A stretch of DNA of 14,570 bases from Nostoc sp. CHAB 5715 (GCF_020829685.1 NZ_JAIVFR010000048.1:1-14570), one strand, 5' to 3'. Shown: positions 7,326-14,094, counted from the first letter of the stretch. Numbers and translations are program-made. The notes: generated by a model from the sequence alone, not told the origin.

Positions 7326-8228
7326 TTAATCTAACCGGCGTCCCGTTAATTCCACAAAAATATCTTCCAGATTAGAGGGACGCACCATCATTCCGGTTTT
7401 ATCGGGCTGTTCATTCAAGTAGATATTTGCTGCTTCCAAAGATGGGAAAAACAGATATTCCCAACTACGAGCACCATCACTTCCCACATCAGACACACCT
7501 AATTGTTTCATCACCAAACCTTCACCGTGAGCAGAACGCAGCTGTTGTAAAGTTCCTAAAGAAATCAGCTTACCGCTATCCATAATACCGATGCGTCCTG
7601 GCTTGGTAGAACCAAAAGCATCGCACAAAAATTCGACCTCATCCATATAATGGGTCGTCAGTAGCATCGTCATTCCCTGCTTATTCAAATCCCGAATAAT
7701 TTCCCAAAGCCGTCGTCTGGTTTGGGGGTCTAGTCCTACCGTTGGTTCATCCAAAAACAGAATTTGCGGTTGATGCAATAAAGCTCTCGCAATCTGCAAC
7801 CGTCGTTTCATACCCCCAGACAGGGTTTTTACCAAATCATTACGTTTTTCTGCTAACTCAACATACTCTAGCCATTGATTAATTAGTTTTTGTCGCTGTG
7901 GGTTGCTAATGTGATGTAGCCTCCCATGCAGTTCCATATTTTCCCAAACGCTTAAATCGTTATCCACACTTACTTGCTGCAAGACTACGCCAATACTCTG
8001 TTTTGCCAGCATTGCTTGGCTCATTACATCATATCCACCTACTTCTATCCGTCCTTGGGAGGGTTTCGTTAGTGTAGTCAGCATCCGAATCGTGGTGGAT
8101 TTACCCGCACCGTTCGGGCCAAGTAAAGCAAATATTTCTCCCGCTTCAATTTGGAATGACAGGTCAGTGACTACAGGTACATTGTTGTAAAACTTGTAGA
8201 CATTTTCTAGAAAGACAGCAGCAGTCAT
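7326..8228 (-). CDS. ABC-2 type transporter ATP-binding protein (DrrA/CcmA-like)
   Basis: This is the ATPase subunit of an exporter of the ABC-2 class; it hydrolyses ATP on the cytoplasmic face of a membrane permease. All motifs are present: Walker A GPNGAGKST (37-45, K43), Q-loop LQQ (83-85), signature LSGGM (136-140), Walker B ILFLDEP with catalytic E161, D-loop and switch H193. The C-terminal NLEDIFVELTGRRLD is typical of the DrrA group. At 300 residues the length is normal. Eight residues, AFGSTKPG (204-211), sit between LCD and RIGIMD, where most relatives have none. A GGAG lies 10 bp before the ATG. No permease gene is adjacent: upstream is a terminator, and the 3' end meets the TPR gene tail to tail after 2 bp. 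The substrate cannot be deduced. Confidence 0.92.
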   Translation of the reverse strand: MTAAVFLENVYKFYNNVPVVTDLSFQIEAGEIFALLGPNGAGKSTTIRMLTTLTKPSQGRIEVGGYDVMSQAMLAKQSIGVVLQQVSVDNDLSVWENMELHGRLHHISNPQRQKLINQWLEYVELAEKRNDLVKTLSGGMKRRLQIARALLHQPQILFLDEPTVGLDPQTRRRLWEIIRDLNKQGMTMLLTTHYMDEVEFLCDAFGSTKPGRIGIMDSGKLISLGTLQQLRSAHGEGLVMKQLGVSDVGSDGARSWEYLFFPSLEAANIYLNEQPDKTGMMVRPSNLEDIFVELTGRRLD

Positions 8229-8324
8229 AGTTATTTTGCTCCAATTAATACCTTTACCTGTATCGCTAACAGTAATTTGAGCCTGCGAGTTCTTGGTACT
8301 CTAACCGAATTTCGACCCGTTTAG

Positions 8325-8341
8325 TCATTTGTGAACAACAA
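8325..8341 (-). repeat. 17-bp terminator-associated repeat, copy 2
   Basis: This is an identical copy of TTGTTGTTCACAAATGA (minus strand), placed one base behind the hairpin at 8343-8371, exactly as in the copy at 6024-6040. The shared tail with unrelated hairpin arms suggests a dispersed terminator-linked repeat. Confidence 0.8.
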
Positions 8342-8342
8342 A

Positions 8343-8371
8343 ATTCCCGACTTATTTGAAAAATCGGGAAT
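8343..8371 (-). terminator. Terminator of the sigF-side gene pair
   Basis: The perfect 8-bp arms ATTCCCGA/TCGGGAAT enclose a 13-base loop. On the minus strand a TTTTGTTGTT run follows. The hairpin lies 22 bp behind the stop of the 83-residue gene and separates that transcript from the ABC gene downstream. Confidence 0.75.
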
Positions 8372-8393
8372 CTAAGGTTTCAATTTTCACAAA

Positions 8394-8645
8394 TTAAATA
8401 GGATTCATATAGCGATTTTGATAGTAAGCCAAAATTTGGTTAACTCGTTGCCGACTTTCTGAACCAGAGTTTGCTGTCCACGAGATACACAAGCCACCAA
8501 TTTGACTTTGATTGTAATCAAACTCTTGGGATGACTGGGGAATTAAATCCACTTCTACCCCTTCGACTTGATGTAAATGAGCTGCTATCTCTCTATAAAC
8601 AGCTAAAGGCAAACCAGCGAATTCAATTTTTTCCTTAGTCTCCAT
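8394..8645 (-). CDS. Conserved-looking 83-residue protein, function unknown
   Basis: This is a small soluble protein with no signal peptide or membrane segment. The N-terminal half (EKIEFAGLPLAVYREIAAHL) looks like a strand and a helix. The middle (VEGVEVDLIPQSSQEFDYNQ) and GGLCISW look like strands, and the C-terminus (SRQRVNQILAYYQNRY) is a helix, so a compact alpha/beta fold is likely. I do not recognise the family. Its ATG lies 2 bp behind the stop of the PilP-like lipoprotein, and the GGAG that would serve it lies inside that gene, so translation is probably coupled. It is the last gene before a terminator. A role with the lipoprotein is inference from this arrangement. Confidence 0.8.
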   Translation of the reverse strand: METKEKIEFAGLPLAVYREIAAHLHQVEGVEVDLIPQSSQEFDYNQSQIGGLCISWTANSGSESRQRVNQILAYYQNRYMNPI

Positions 8646-8647
8646 CT

Positions 8648-9571
8648 TTATGAAGCTCCAACATTAAAAGGATTTGAGGGGGGCGTTGTCGCTGAAACCG
8701 GATTGCCGCTAGCAGATGCAGCTGACGGCGTTGAATTGACAGCCCCTTCCCCTACCATTTTGGCAACTTCAATACCATATTGTTCTAGAATCACGATGGG
8801 GTTGTAGCCGTGATTCATTTCAATACGTTTAACCAGTACACCATTTGCTAATTGCTGTCCCGCTTGCACATAGCGACTCGTCGGCTCATCCGGTACTTTG
8901 ATAATTGCCTGTGGTTCCTTACTAATTAGAACTACACCAGTCACAACAACTGCCTTTGCTAACTCAGGTTGTGCTGGCGGTGGCAATACAGATACTAAAG
9001 CTGGGTTGGGGACAACTTGAGGCAAAACTTTAGGTAAGACTGAAATTAAAGTAGGATTGACTTTTTTAGTCAAAGTAGGATTGACTTTTTTAGTCAAAGT
9101 AGGATTGACTTTTTTAGTCAAAGTAGGATTGACTTTTTTTGGTACAGAAGCAATTGATTTTTTCTTCTGATTTAAAGCGATGCTGCGTGTTGGAAGTTTT
9201 CGGACTGCTAGCGATGCAGTAGGTAGCTTAGGCAACACGGGAACAGGTCTTACAGATGTTTTAGGCATTCCGGGAACCGTCTGCTTGAAAAGTTCTGCAA
9301 ACGGGTCACTTCGATCTTTTGATAGCACAACTAACTGTACCCGCTCTGTAGCATTAGTGGATTGAATCAAATTAGCAGATGCAGGAGTAACTTTTGAAAC
9401 CTCTTTGGCAGGTATCACTGGATTCTTAAAGGATTGAGCCGCTGGTGGCGACTTTGCTGCTATTTTGGGAATCGGCGTAGGATTGATCGCTTGTGGTGTA
9501 TCTTCAGAAGCACATCCAGCGATCGCTAAAGTTAAAATAGCTGCAATTGTAATTTTTAAATTTCTGCCCAT
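8648..9571 (-). CDS. PilP-like lipoprotein with an internal octapeptide repeat
   Basis: This is a 307-residue exported lipoprotein. The signal peptide MGRNLKITIAAILTLAIAGC carries the lipobox I-A-G-C20. Residues about 21-200 are Pro-, Lys- and Ala-rich and probably extended; within them the octapeptide KKVNPTLT occurs four times (about 145-175). Near residue 80 the segment VQLVVLSKDRSDPFAELF resembles the region before the PilP domain. The C-terminal part, about 205-275 (VVVTGVVLISKEPQAIIKVP, then VQAGQQLANGVLVKRIE and PIVILEQYGIEVAKMVG), has the strand pattern of PilP/GspC homology-region domains, which couple inner-membrane pilus or secretion complexes to the secretin. sigF, upstream by 164 bp, supports a pilus link because SigF controls pilus genes in Synechocystis. 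The family call is from pattern only. Confidence 0.72.
   Translation of the reverse strand: MGRNLKITIAAILTLAIAGCASEDTPQAINPTPIPKIAAKSPPAAQSFKNPVIPAKEVSKVTPASANLIQSTNATERVQLVVLSKDRSDPFAELFKQTVPGMPKTSVRPVPVLPKLPTASLAVRKLPTRSIALNQKKKSIASVPKKVNPTLTKKVNPTLTKKVNPTLTKKVNPTLISVLPKVLPQVVPNPALVSVLPPPAQPELAKAVVVTGVVLISKEPQAIIKVPDEPTSRYVQAGQQLANGVLVKRIEMNHGYNPIVILEQYGIEVAKMVGEGAVNSTPSAASASGNPVSATTPPSNPFNVGAS
9045..9139 (-). repeat. 24-bp in-frame tandem repeat in the lipoprotein gene
   Basis: The unit on the plus strand begins GTAGGATTGACTTTTTTAGT and ends CAAA. Three identical full copies start at 9051, 9075 and 9099, and a fourth, partial copy starts at 9123. They encode KKVNPTLT. The absence of third-position changes between copies points to recent expansion by slippage. 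Each copy holds a run of six T. Confidence 0.92.
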
Positions 9572-9735
9572 GAGCTGTTCTCAAAAGCCATTGGAAAATT
9601 GGAAAGTGGAAATTAACATGCCTGAAATTTGTATCAAAGGCAAAGTATGTTCCCTTTATAACCTAACTTTTTACTTTTTAAGGGTTATTTTTAGCACTGT
9701 CTACTGGGCATAACTGCGGCTTGGTGTTTATGCAA
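9572..9735 (-). promoter_or_regulatory. Spacer between sigF and the lipoprotein gene
   Basis: This 164-bp spacer between two leftward genes could hold a separate promoter for the lipoprotein pair, since no strong terminator hairpin follows sigF. It is AT-rich, and I could not assign a -35/-10 pair with confidence. Confidence 0.35.
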
Positions 9736-10512
9736 TTAATCTTCTGCCACACCCATAAGCTGTTTCATCAAATCCAGACCTTTCTTAACTCTACGGGAAA
9801 CTGTTACTACACTAATTCCCAGATGTTCTGCAACTTGTTTTTGTGTTAAATCCTGTAAAAACACACATTCCAACACATCGCGGGTACGTTGTTCTAGCTG
9901 AACCAATGCTTGTTGCAAGCGAAGTTGGTCTTCTTGTACTAGTTGAAAGCTGCGATAGTTAGGATCTGGAACTAATTCTCCCAAACAGGTAGAGCCTTCT
10001 TCTCCATCTTGGATTGGCACATCGAGACTCAAGGGAGCGCGATTTATCCATGCTAATTTAATTTCTTGCCATTCGTTTGGAGAAATTTCCAGTGCTGTTG
10101 CTAATTCTGAGTCTGTTGGTTGGCGATTATGCTTTTCACGCCAAGAACGTGACACTCCTATTGCTTGCTGTTGCAGTGCTAACCACTTGCGAGGAATTCG
10201 CACGGTGACACCTTTATCTCGGAGATAGTGTTGAATTTCACCCCGAATATAGGGAAGAGCATAAGAACTAAAGGCATGTCCCTTGGAAAGTTCAAATTTT
10301 TCAATCGCCCTGATTAAACCCAAACATCCAACCTGGAGCAAATCATCGTAGGTTTCATGACATTGATTCGTCCAGTAGTGAGCTTCTTTTCTCACAAGTC
10401 CAAAATTGAGTTTTACCAGCTTATTGCGAACATTTTCTGACGGAGATTGCTGATATTCTCGCAACAACTGCCAAATTTCATGTTTTAGTTCATTGGTGGT
10501 TGTGGTAGGCAT
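9736..10512 (-). CDS. sigF: Group 3 RNA polymerase sigma factor SigF
   Basis: This 258-residue alternative sigma factor directs RNA polymerase to a specific promoter set. Region 2 (about 25-100) includes FGLVRKEAHYW, DDLLQVGCLGLIRAIEKFEL and AFSSYALPYIRGEIQHYLRD, the core-binding and -10 recognition helices. Region 3 (about 103-180) contains VRIPRKWLALQQ and a helix-turn-helix-like segment around PTDSELATALEISPNEW. Region 4 (about 195-250) ends with QKQVAEHLGISVVTVSRRVK, the -35 recognition helix-turn-helix. The lack of region 1 and the length fit the SigF/sigma-28-37 group. In Synechocystis, SigF is needed for pilus formation and motility. The ATG at 10512 has an AAAGG upstream. It lies between psbO and a PilP-like lipoprotein gene; from memory the sigF-psbO adjacency also occurs in Anabaena PCC 7120. 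Confidence 0.93.
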   Translation of the reverse strand: MPTTTTNELKHEIWQLLREYQQSPSENVRNKLVKLNFGLVRKEAHYWTNQCHETYDDLLQVGCLGLIRAIEKFELSKGHAFSSYALPYIRGEIQHYLRDKGVTVRIPRKWLALQQQAIGVSRSWREKHNRQPTDSELATALEISPNEWQEIKLAWINRAPLSLDVPIQDGEEGSTCLGELVPDPNYRSFQLVQEDQLRLQQALVQLEQRTRDVLECVFLQDLTQKQVAEHLGISVVTVSRRVKKGLDLMKQLMGVAED

Positions 10513-11060
10513 AGACCTTTGTTTATTAAGTAAATCAACAATTAATTTTTCTCTTTTAAACTCGGCTGCGATCGCACGATATCAAAGATAATGTCGTGCT
10601 ACATGCCTTAGTAAATTCTCTGGTAGATAACAACATTTTTCTAGAGAAAATTCTATAGACTTGCTTGACAATCGAGCAAAGTTTAAATAAGCGAAATTGG
10701 TATTTAGTTGCTTATTGATCTTCAGTATGATCTGTAGCTTTTTTTAGAACTACATAGAAATAAAATATAAAATTAGTTACCAAATATCAAACCGAGATTG
10801 TACTTAACTTTAATTAATTAATGCTGAAGCTAATTTCTATAAACAAAACAACAGTAGCTGGAATTTTGTTGGATAAGCAAAAGTTTGATTTACAGTAAAA
10901 TTACGTGTTCATTAAAGCGAAATCCATCCAATAGTTAAAAACTACTAATAATTTTTAGAAAATACTACGTAAATTTACCCAAAAAAATCCAACAAAAAGC
11001 ATCTCGCCCTTTGTTGTATTTAACCTTTCTCCCTTTTTGTAAAAAACGCCTAAAAAAAGG
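10513..11060. other. AT-rich upstream region of sigF, no gene
   Basis: This 548-bp stretch between the sigF start and the element behind psbO is very AT-rich. It holds one HIP1 octamer near 10568, flanked by a weak inverted repeat (GCACGA/TCGTGC). It probably contains the sigF promoter, but no -35/-10 pair stands out. A 25-codon frame at 10821 (MLKLISINKTTVAGILLDKQ) has no ribosome-binding site or domain. Near 11048-11061, GCCT/AGGC arms around an A-run give a T-run on the minus strand, which may help end the psbO transcript. Confidence 0.6.
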
Positions 11061-11193
11061 CAGGGCTGTTTCATTCTTTAAAAGCCTCTTGAAAAGCTGG
11101 GGACAAGGGAAGGAAGAATTTTTCTCTTGTCTCCCCTTGAACCTTTGTTTCTTTTCGTCGCTGTAATGCTTTTATAGGAATGAAACAGCCCTG
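11061..11193. mobile_element. 133-bp MITE-like element with 16-bp terminal inverted repeats
   Basis: The perfect terminal inverted repeats CAGGGCTGTTTCATTC (11061-11076) and its complement (11178-11193) enclose 101 bp with no reading frame. An inner hairpin with arms GGGGACAAG and CTTGTCTCCCC spans 11099-11136. The ends resemble insertion-sequence termini, but no transposase is present. No exact target duplication is visible; the flanks are A-rich on both sides. On the minus strand the element lies 63 bp behind psbO, and its right-hand arm is followed by GCCTTTTTTT, so it may also act as the psbO terminator. Confidence 0.72.
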
Positions 11194-11256
11194 AAAATGG
11201 GGGCAAAGAAGTTAACTTTTGTGATGAAGCCTGATGCTTATCTAACTCCAGAGAGT

Positions 11257-12093
11257 TTAGGCACGAGCCGGTTCAACCCGTGCAAAAAATAGACCGCGAA
11301 TCTTAACTTCTTTAGGTTCACCAGCACCTAAATCAGTATCAGATGGCTGTTCGCTCTCGAAAGTACCAGCAATTTCACCACTAGAGCTATCGATTTTAGC
11401 GATTTGCAAAGAAATCTTGCCATTAAGATTTTCAGCACGCTTGACGTTAGTGCGGGTAAGTTCTTCATCATCGGCTTGGGCGGGGAGAGCCACAGCATTA
11501 TCGTAGCCACTAACGACACCACGACCCTTTGGATCTAGGAAGGCAGCACCACGATAGGAAGGAACTTTGAAAGTGCCTTCAAAGTCCGTGGAGGTGTTAA
11601 TACTGGTCAAACTGGGTTGAGTTTGAGCAACCAAGTTTTTGATGGTGAAGAGGAAAGGTACTCGCTCACCACCAGGAAGTTGCACAGTGATGGCTTGGAA
11701 GTCAAGACCGTCAGTTTCCACAAAGGTGAGGCTATTATCTGGGTTGATTTTTAGGTTGCCTTGCACTTGGTCAATAGTGGAAGTGTATCTGGTCAACAAT
11801 TTGCCAGCAACAAATTCTGCTTGTTGGCGTTTATTAGCAGGTTCTTCTTTGATGAAGAAGCTAGTTGGTTCTAAGCAAAGTTCTTTGATGGCATAAGACT
11901 GGCTAGAATCAATGGGAATGAAGCCACGGCTTGTTTCTGCTAGTTGGGGGCATTTGTTAGCCAAGCCAGTGCCGCGAATTTGATCGTAAGTGAGTACATC
12001 TCTACCACTACTAACAGCAGGAGTATCACTACAAGCAGTTATTAACCCCAGGCACAAAGCCAAGAATGCAACAATTAAAGCGCGATACCTCAT
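11257..12093 (-). CDS. psbO: Photosystem II manganese-stabilising protein PsbO
   Basis: This is the 33-kDa extrinsic subunit on the lumenal side of photosystem II; it shields and stabilises the Mn4CaO5 cluster. Family landmarks are LTYDQIRGTGLANKCPQL, KEEPANKRQQAEFVAGKLLT, DGLDFQAITVQLPGGERVPF, FKVPSYRGAAFLDPKGRGVV, GYDNAVALPAQAD and GEIAGTFESEQPSDTDLGA. C48 and C73 are the conserved disulfide pair, 25 residues apart as in other cyanobacterial PsbO. ATG 12091-12093 (MRYRALIVAFL) is chosen because GAGG lies 8 bp upstream; a TTG 18 bp earlier is unlikely. The precursor has 278 residues. The signal peptide ends I18-T-A-C21, which fits a lipobox as well as a signal peptidase I site. It is monocistronic or weakly coupled to sigF, 744 bp downstream. 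Confidence 0.98.
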   Translation of the reverse strand: MRYRALIVAFLALCLGLITACSDTPAVSSGRDVLTYDQIRGTGLANKCPQLAETSRGFIPIDSSQSYAIKELCLEPTSFFIKEEPANKRQQAEFVAGKLLTRYTSTIDQVQGNLKINPDNSLTFVETDGLDFQAITVQLPGGERVPFLFTIKNLVAQTQPSLTSINTSTDFEGTFKVPSYRGAAFLDPKGRGVVSGYDNAVALPAQADDEELTRTNVKRAENLNGKISLQIAKIDSSSGEIAGTFESEQPSDTDLGAGEPKEVKIRGLFFARVEPARA

Positions 12094-12460
12094 GGTCAAC
12101 CTCAATCTCAAAAATTAATATCTAAGTTGTAAAACTGCATCGAAGCTTTGATTTCTGACGATAAGCCATCCTTTATCGGACACTGCGTTGCTCTTTCTTA
12201 GAGTTGAAACAAGTGTCCGGGCGTATAGGTTGGCAGTCGCCACTCAAACTTTTCTCTGCTAAACGTACTTAAACGTGTCTCTGCTTCGCACTTTGCTCTT
12301 GCATATAGCAAAAGCGGCGTCGCCCAAGTCTTTTTGTATCATGTATGTGACGCCACTACATACAGCCCATTGTTTGATGGGTAAATTAGCCAGATCATAC
12401 GATTTTTTTTAACTCAAAATCCAAGAAAGTCTCATCTTGATCGCATTTAGCTGCTGTGGA
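12094..12460 (-). promoter_or_regulatory. psbO: psbO upstream region and leader
   Basis: This stretch before psbO must hold its promoter. A stem with perfect arms CGGACACT (12177-12184) and AGTGTCCG (12212-12219) would lie in the transcript leader. A second inverted repeat, GTATGT/ACATAC around GACGCC, lies near 12344-12364 and could be an operator. I could not fix a -35/-10 pair: TATATG near 12304 on the minus strand is possible, but its spacing to TTGGGC is too short. No gene is visible. Confidence 0.45.
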
Positions 12461-12577
12461 GGCTATGGTAAAGGTTACTACGCTCTTTTACGAGCGATCG
12501 CAATTGCTTTGATAAAGATACAAATCTAGTTATATTCACCCCTTACTCAACGAAGAGGCAGTTCTTGCTGGGGGAAA

Positions 12578-12719
12578 CGGAGATTCCAGAAAAAACTCAT
12601 AGAACCTCGCGGGATGCGGGAAACTCAGAGGCTTTAGCTGAGTTGCTTACTTAGAAGCCTACAGAAGGTTCATTTTCTGGAAGAACGATTGGCAAACTAG
12701 GGAAAATTAAAAATCTCCG
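12578..12719 (+). ncRNA. Candidate structured RNA or leader of the 115-residue gene
   Basis: Several complementary segments nest in order. CGGAGATT (12578-12585) pairs with AATCTCCG (12712-12719). CCAGAAAA (12586-12593) pairs with TTTTCTGG (12673-12680). GAACCT (12602-12607) pairs with AGGTTC (12666-12671). Inside lie AACTCAG (12622-12628) with CTGAGTT (12638-12644), and GCTT (12645-12648) with AAGC (12655-12658). It ends 39 bp before the ATG of the next gene, so it may be a leader element or an independent small RNA. It matches no riboswitch consensus I can recall. A remnant of an insertion-sequence end is the other option. One strand asymmetry weakens the fold: 31 unpaired bases at 12681-12711. 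Confidence 0.4.
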
Positions 12720-12758
12720 GTAAATTTGAGTTGACCTCATTTATACGGAAAGGATGGC

Positions 12759-13106
12759 ATGAACAATAATAAAAATCTTGAATCAGGGGAGTTGTCCTGT
12801 AAACTGCAAACGATCACAACTGTGGTGTATGATGCAGTTCAAGGTTGTGAAGGCGATAGTGTAGCTCTTTTGGCAATGCTTCGGCAATTAGAGCATTTAC
12901 ACCGAGAGATCCGGGATGGGGTTTTTCAAGAGAGTTTGCCTGTTAACCGTCGGCAACTCTACTCACTACTGAAAGATATTGAGTCTGAGGGAGGCTGGCC
13001 TTATATTGAGCGCATGAGACTACAAGCCTTTTTAGCAAATTTGCCACAAGAGGCTCCCGCAGAAAATAATCATGAAGTTTTAGAGAGCGATCGCTCATAC
13101 GGCTGA
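12759..13106 (+). CDS. 115-residue protein of unknown function
   Basis: This is a small soluble protein with no signal peptide or membrane segment. Residues about 12-95 look helical: SCKLQTITTVVYDAVQGCEG, then SVALLAMLRQLEHLHREIRD, then NRRQLYSLLKDIESEGGWPY and IERMRLQAFLANL. The C-terminal 20 residues are polar and probably disordered. I do not recognise a named family, though the compact, well-ordered middle suggests a conserved cyanobacterial protein. The ATG at 12759 has AAGGA about 4 bp upstream. The gene diverges from psbO, 665 bp away, behind a segment with nested inverted repeats. A HIP1 octamer lies near its 3' end. It is followed by a strong hairpin and stands alone. Confidence 0.82.
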   Translation: MNNNKNLESGELSCKLQTITTVVYDAVQGCEGDSVALLAMLRQLEHLHREIRDGVFQESLPVNRRQLYSLLKDIESEGGWPYIERMRLQAFLANLPQEAPAENNHEVLESDRSYG

Positions 13107-13150
13107 TCATCTCGAAATAAATTTCTAGCTGTGAATTAACAATTTTGATC

Positions 13151-13192
13151 GCCTCATCAACCGCTAAACCAAGAGCGGTTGTCCATTGAGGC
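13151..13192 (+). terminator. Two-part hairpin behind the 115-residue gene
   Basis: The inner arms CAACCGCT (13158-13165) and AGCGGTTG (13174-13181) are perfect, and the outer arms GCCTCA (13151-13156) and TGAGGC (13187-13192) extend the stem. It lies 45 bp behind the stop codon. No T-run follows on either strand, so termination would be inefficient or factor-dependent. It may instead be a palindromic repeat. Confidence 0.5.
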
Positions 13193-13200
13193 TTCAAGCT

Positions 13201-13228
13201 AATTCATAATTATTAATTCATAATTCAT
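13201..13228. repeat. AATTCAT heptamer array
   Basis: Four 7-bp units run in tandem, AATTCAT three times and one variant AATTATT in second place. The array ends three bases before the stop of the WD40 remnant. The unit shares its first four bases with the AATTACG array at 1971-2011, so both belong to the heptamer STRR class. Confidence 0.85.
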
Positions 13229-13230
13229 AA

Positions 13231-14067
13231 TTAAAAAGGGTTTGTACTGGTTATACCATCACAAAGAAGGCGATCGCGCTTTTCAAGATTGCGGTTGTGT
13301 TTGAGGTAATCGTCCATCCAGTCGCAACCACGAACAAGTAGGTCGTCAAGATGTAAATTCCACAGAATTATCGTGTTGTCATCACTGGCTGATGCTAGGG
13401 TTTGACCATCTGGGCTAAAACTGACACTTAATACCGGAGCGCGATGCCCATTGAGACTTTTAATTAATTTGCCATCACGGCTCCAGAGTTTCACTGTACT
13501 GTCCCAACTGGCGGCGGCGAGCAATTCACCATTGGGACTGAAAGTAACGGCATTGACGCTATCACTGTACCCCTTTAATAAGGTTTTTAACAACGTCCCA
13601 TCCCGTCGCCACAGTTTTACGGTGTTATCCCAGCTGGCAGAAGCCAGTAGCTCGTCAGTGGGACTAAAGCTAACGCCTAACACCCAACTGTCATGGGGCG
13701 AAAAGGTTTTGAGCAAAGTACCATCCCGTCGCCACAGTTTCACAGTTTGATCATCACTGGCGGAAGCTAAAATCTGACTATCAGGACTGAAATTTACGCT
13801 ATTTACCCAACCCTGATGCCCTACTAAGGTTTTGAGCAACTTGCCTTCACGGTTCCAAAGTTTCACTGTTTTATCTTTGCTAGCTGATGCCAAAAACTCA
13901 CCATCAGGGCTGAAACTTACGCTCATCACACTATCAGTATGCCCGTGGAGAGTCATGATTAAAGTACCGTCAAGCCGCCAAAGTTTCACAGTTTTGTCAT
14001 AACTCCCTGAGGTCAGCATTTCACCCTTTGGGTCAAAACTGACACTAGGAATTTGATTTGTATGCAA
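13231..14067 (-). pseudogene. Truncated WD40-repeat protein (C-terminal remnant)
   Basis: Six WD40 blades of about 41 residues fill the 278-codon frame; each ends in TVKLW or a close variant (for example DGEFLASASKDKTVKLW and NELLASAS-type strands). Such blades form a propeller for protein contacts. The end, LDDLLVRGCDWMDDYLKHNR, is the usual C-terminus of very large Nostoc WD40 proteins that carry other domains in front. Here the frame begins inside a blade: homology starts at HTNQIPSVSF, directly after the TTG at 14065-14067, and an in-frame TAG lies 24 bp before that TTG. No ATG or ribosome-binding site precedes it, and six blades are one short of the common seven-bladed propeller. I infer a 5'-deleted gene, though translation from TTG is not excluded. 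Confidence 0.75.
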
Positions 14068-14094
14068 GGGACTTGGGACAAATGACCACTAACA

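Noticed and set aside
12465..12512. 15-codon frame MVKVTTLFYERSQLL as a leader peptide before the structured segment
   Set aside because: The GGAGG lies only 2 bp from the ATG, which is too close, and no codon bias points to attenuation.
12469..12653. Open plus-strand frame ending SEALAELLT, considered as a transposase tail
   Set aside because: It has no start codon and no recognisable transposase motif. The nested inverted repeats explain the base pattern better.
12560..12720. Known cyanobacterial RNAs (6S, SRP, glutamine or cobalamin riboswitch) for the structured segment
   Set aside because: None of the consensus motifs I can recall for these RNAs is present.
12943..13197. 84-codon minus-strand frame starting MKPQWTTALG
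   Set aside because: Two thirds of it is antisense to the 115-residue gene, it starts with TTG inside a hairpin region, and the reading is not domain-like.
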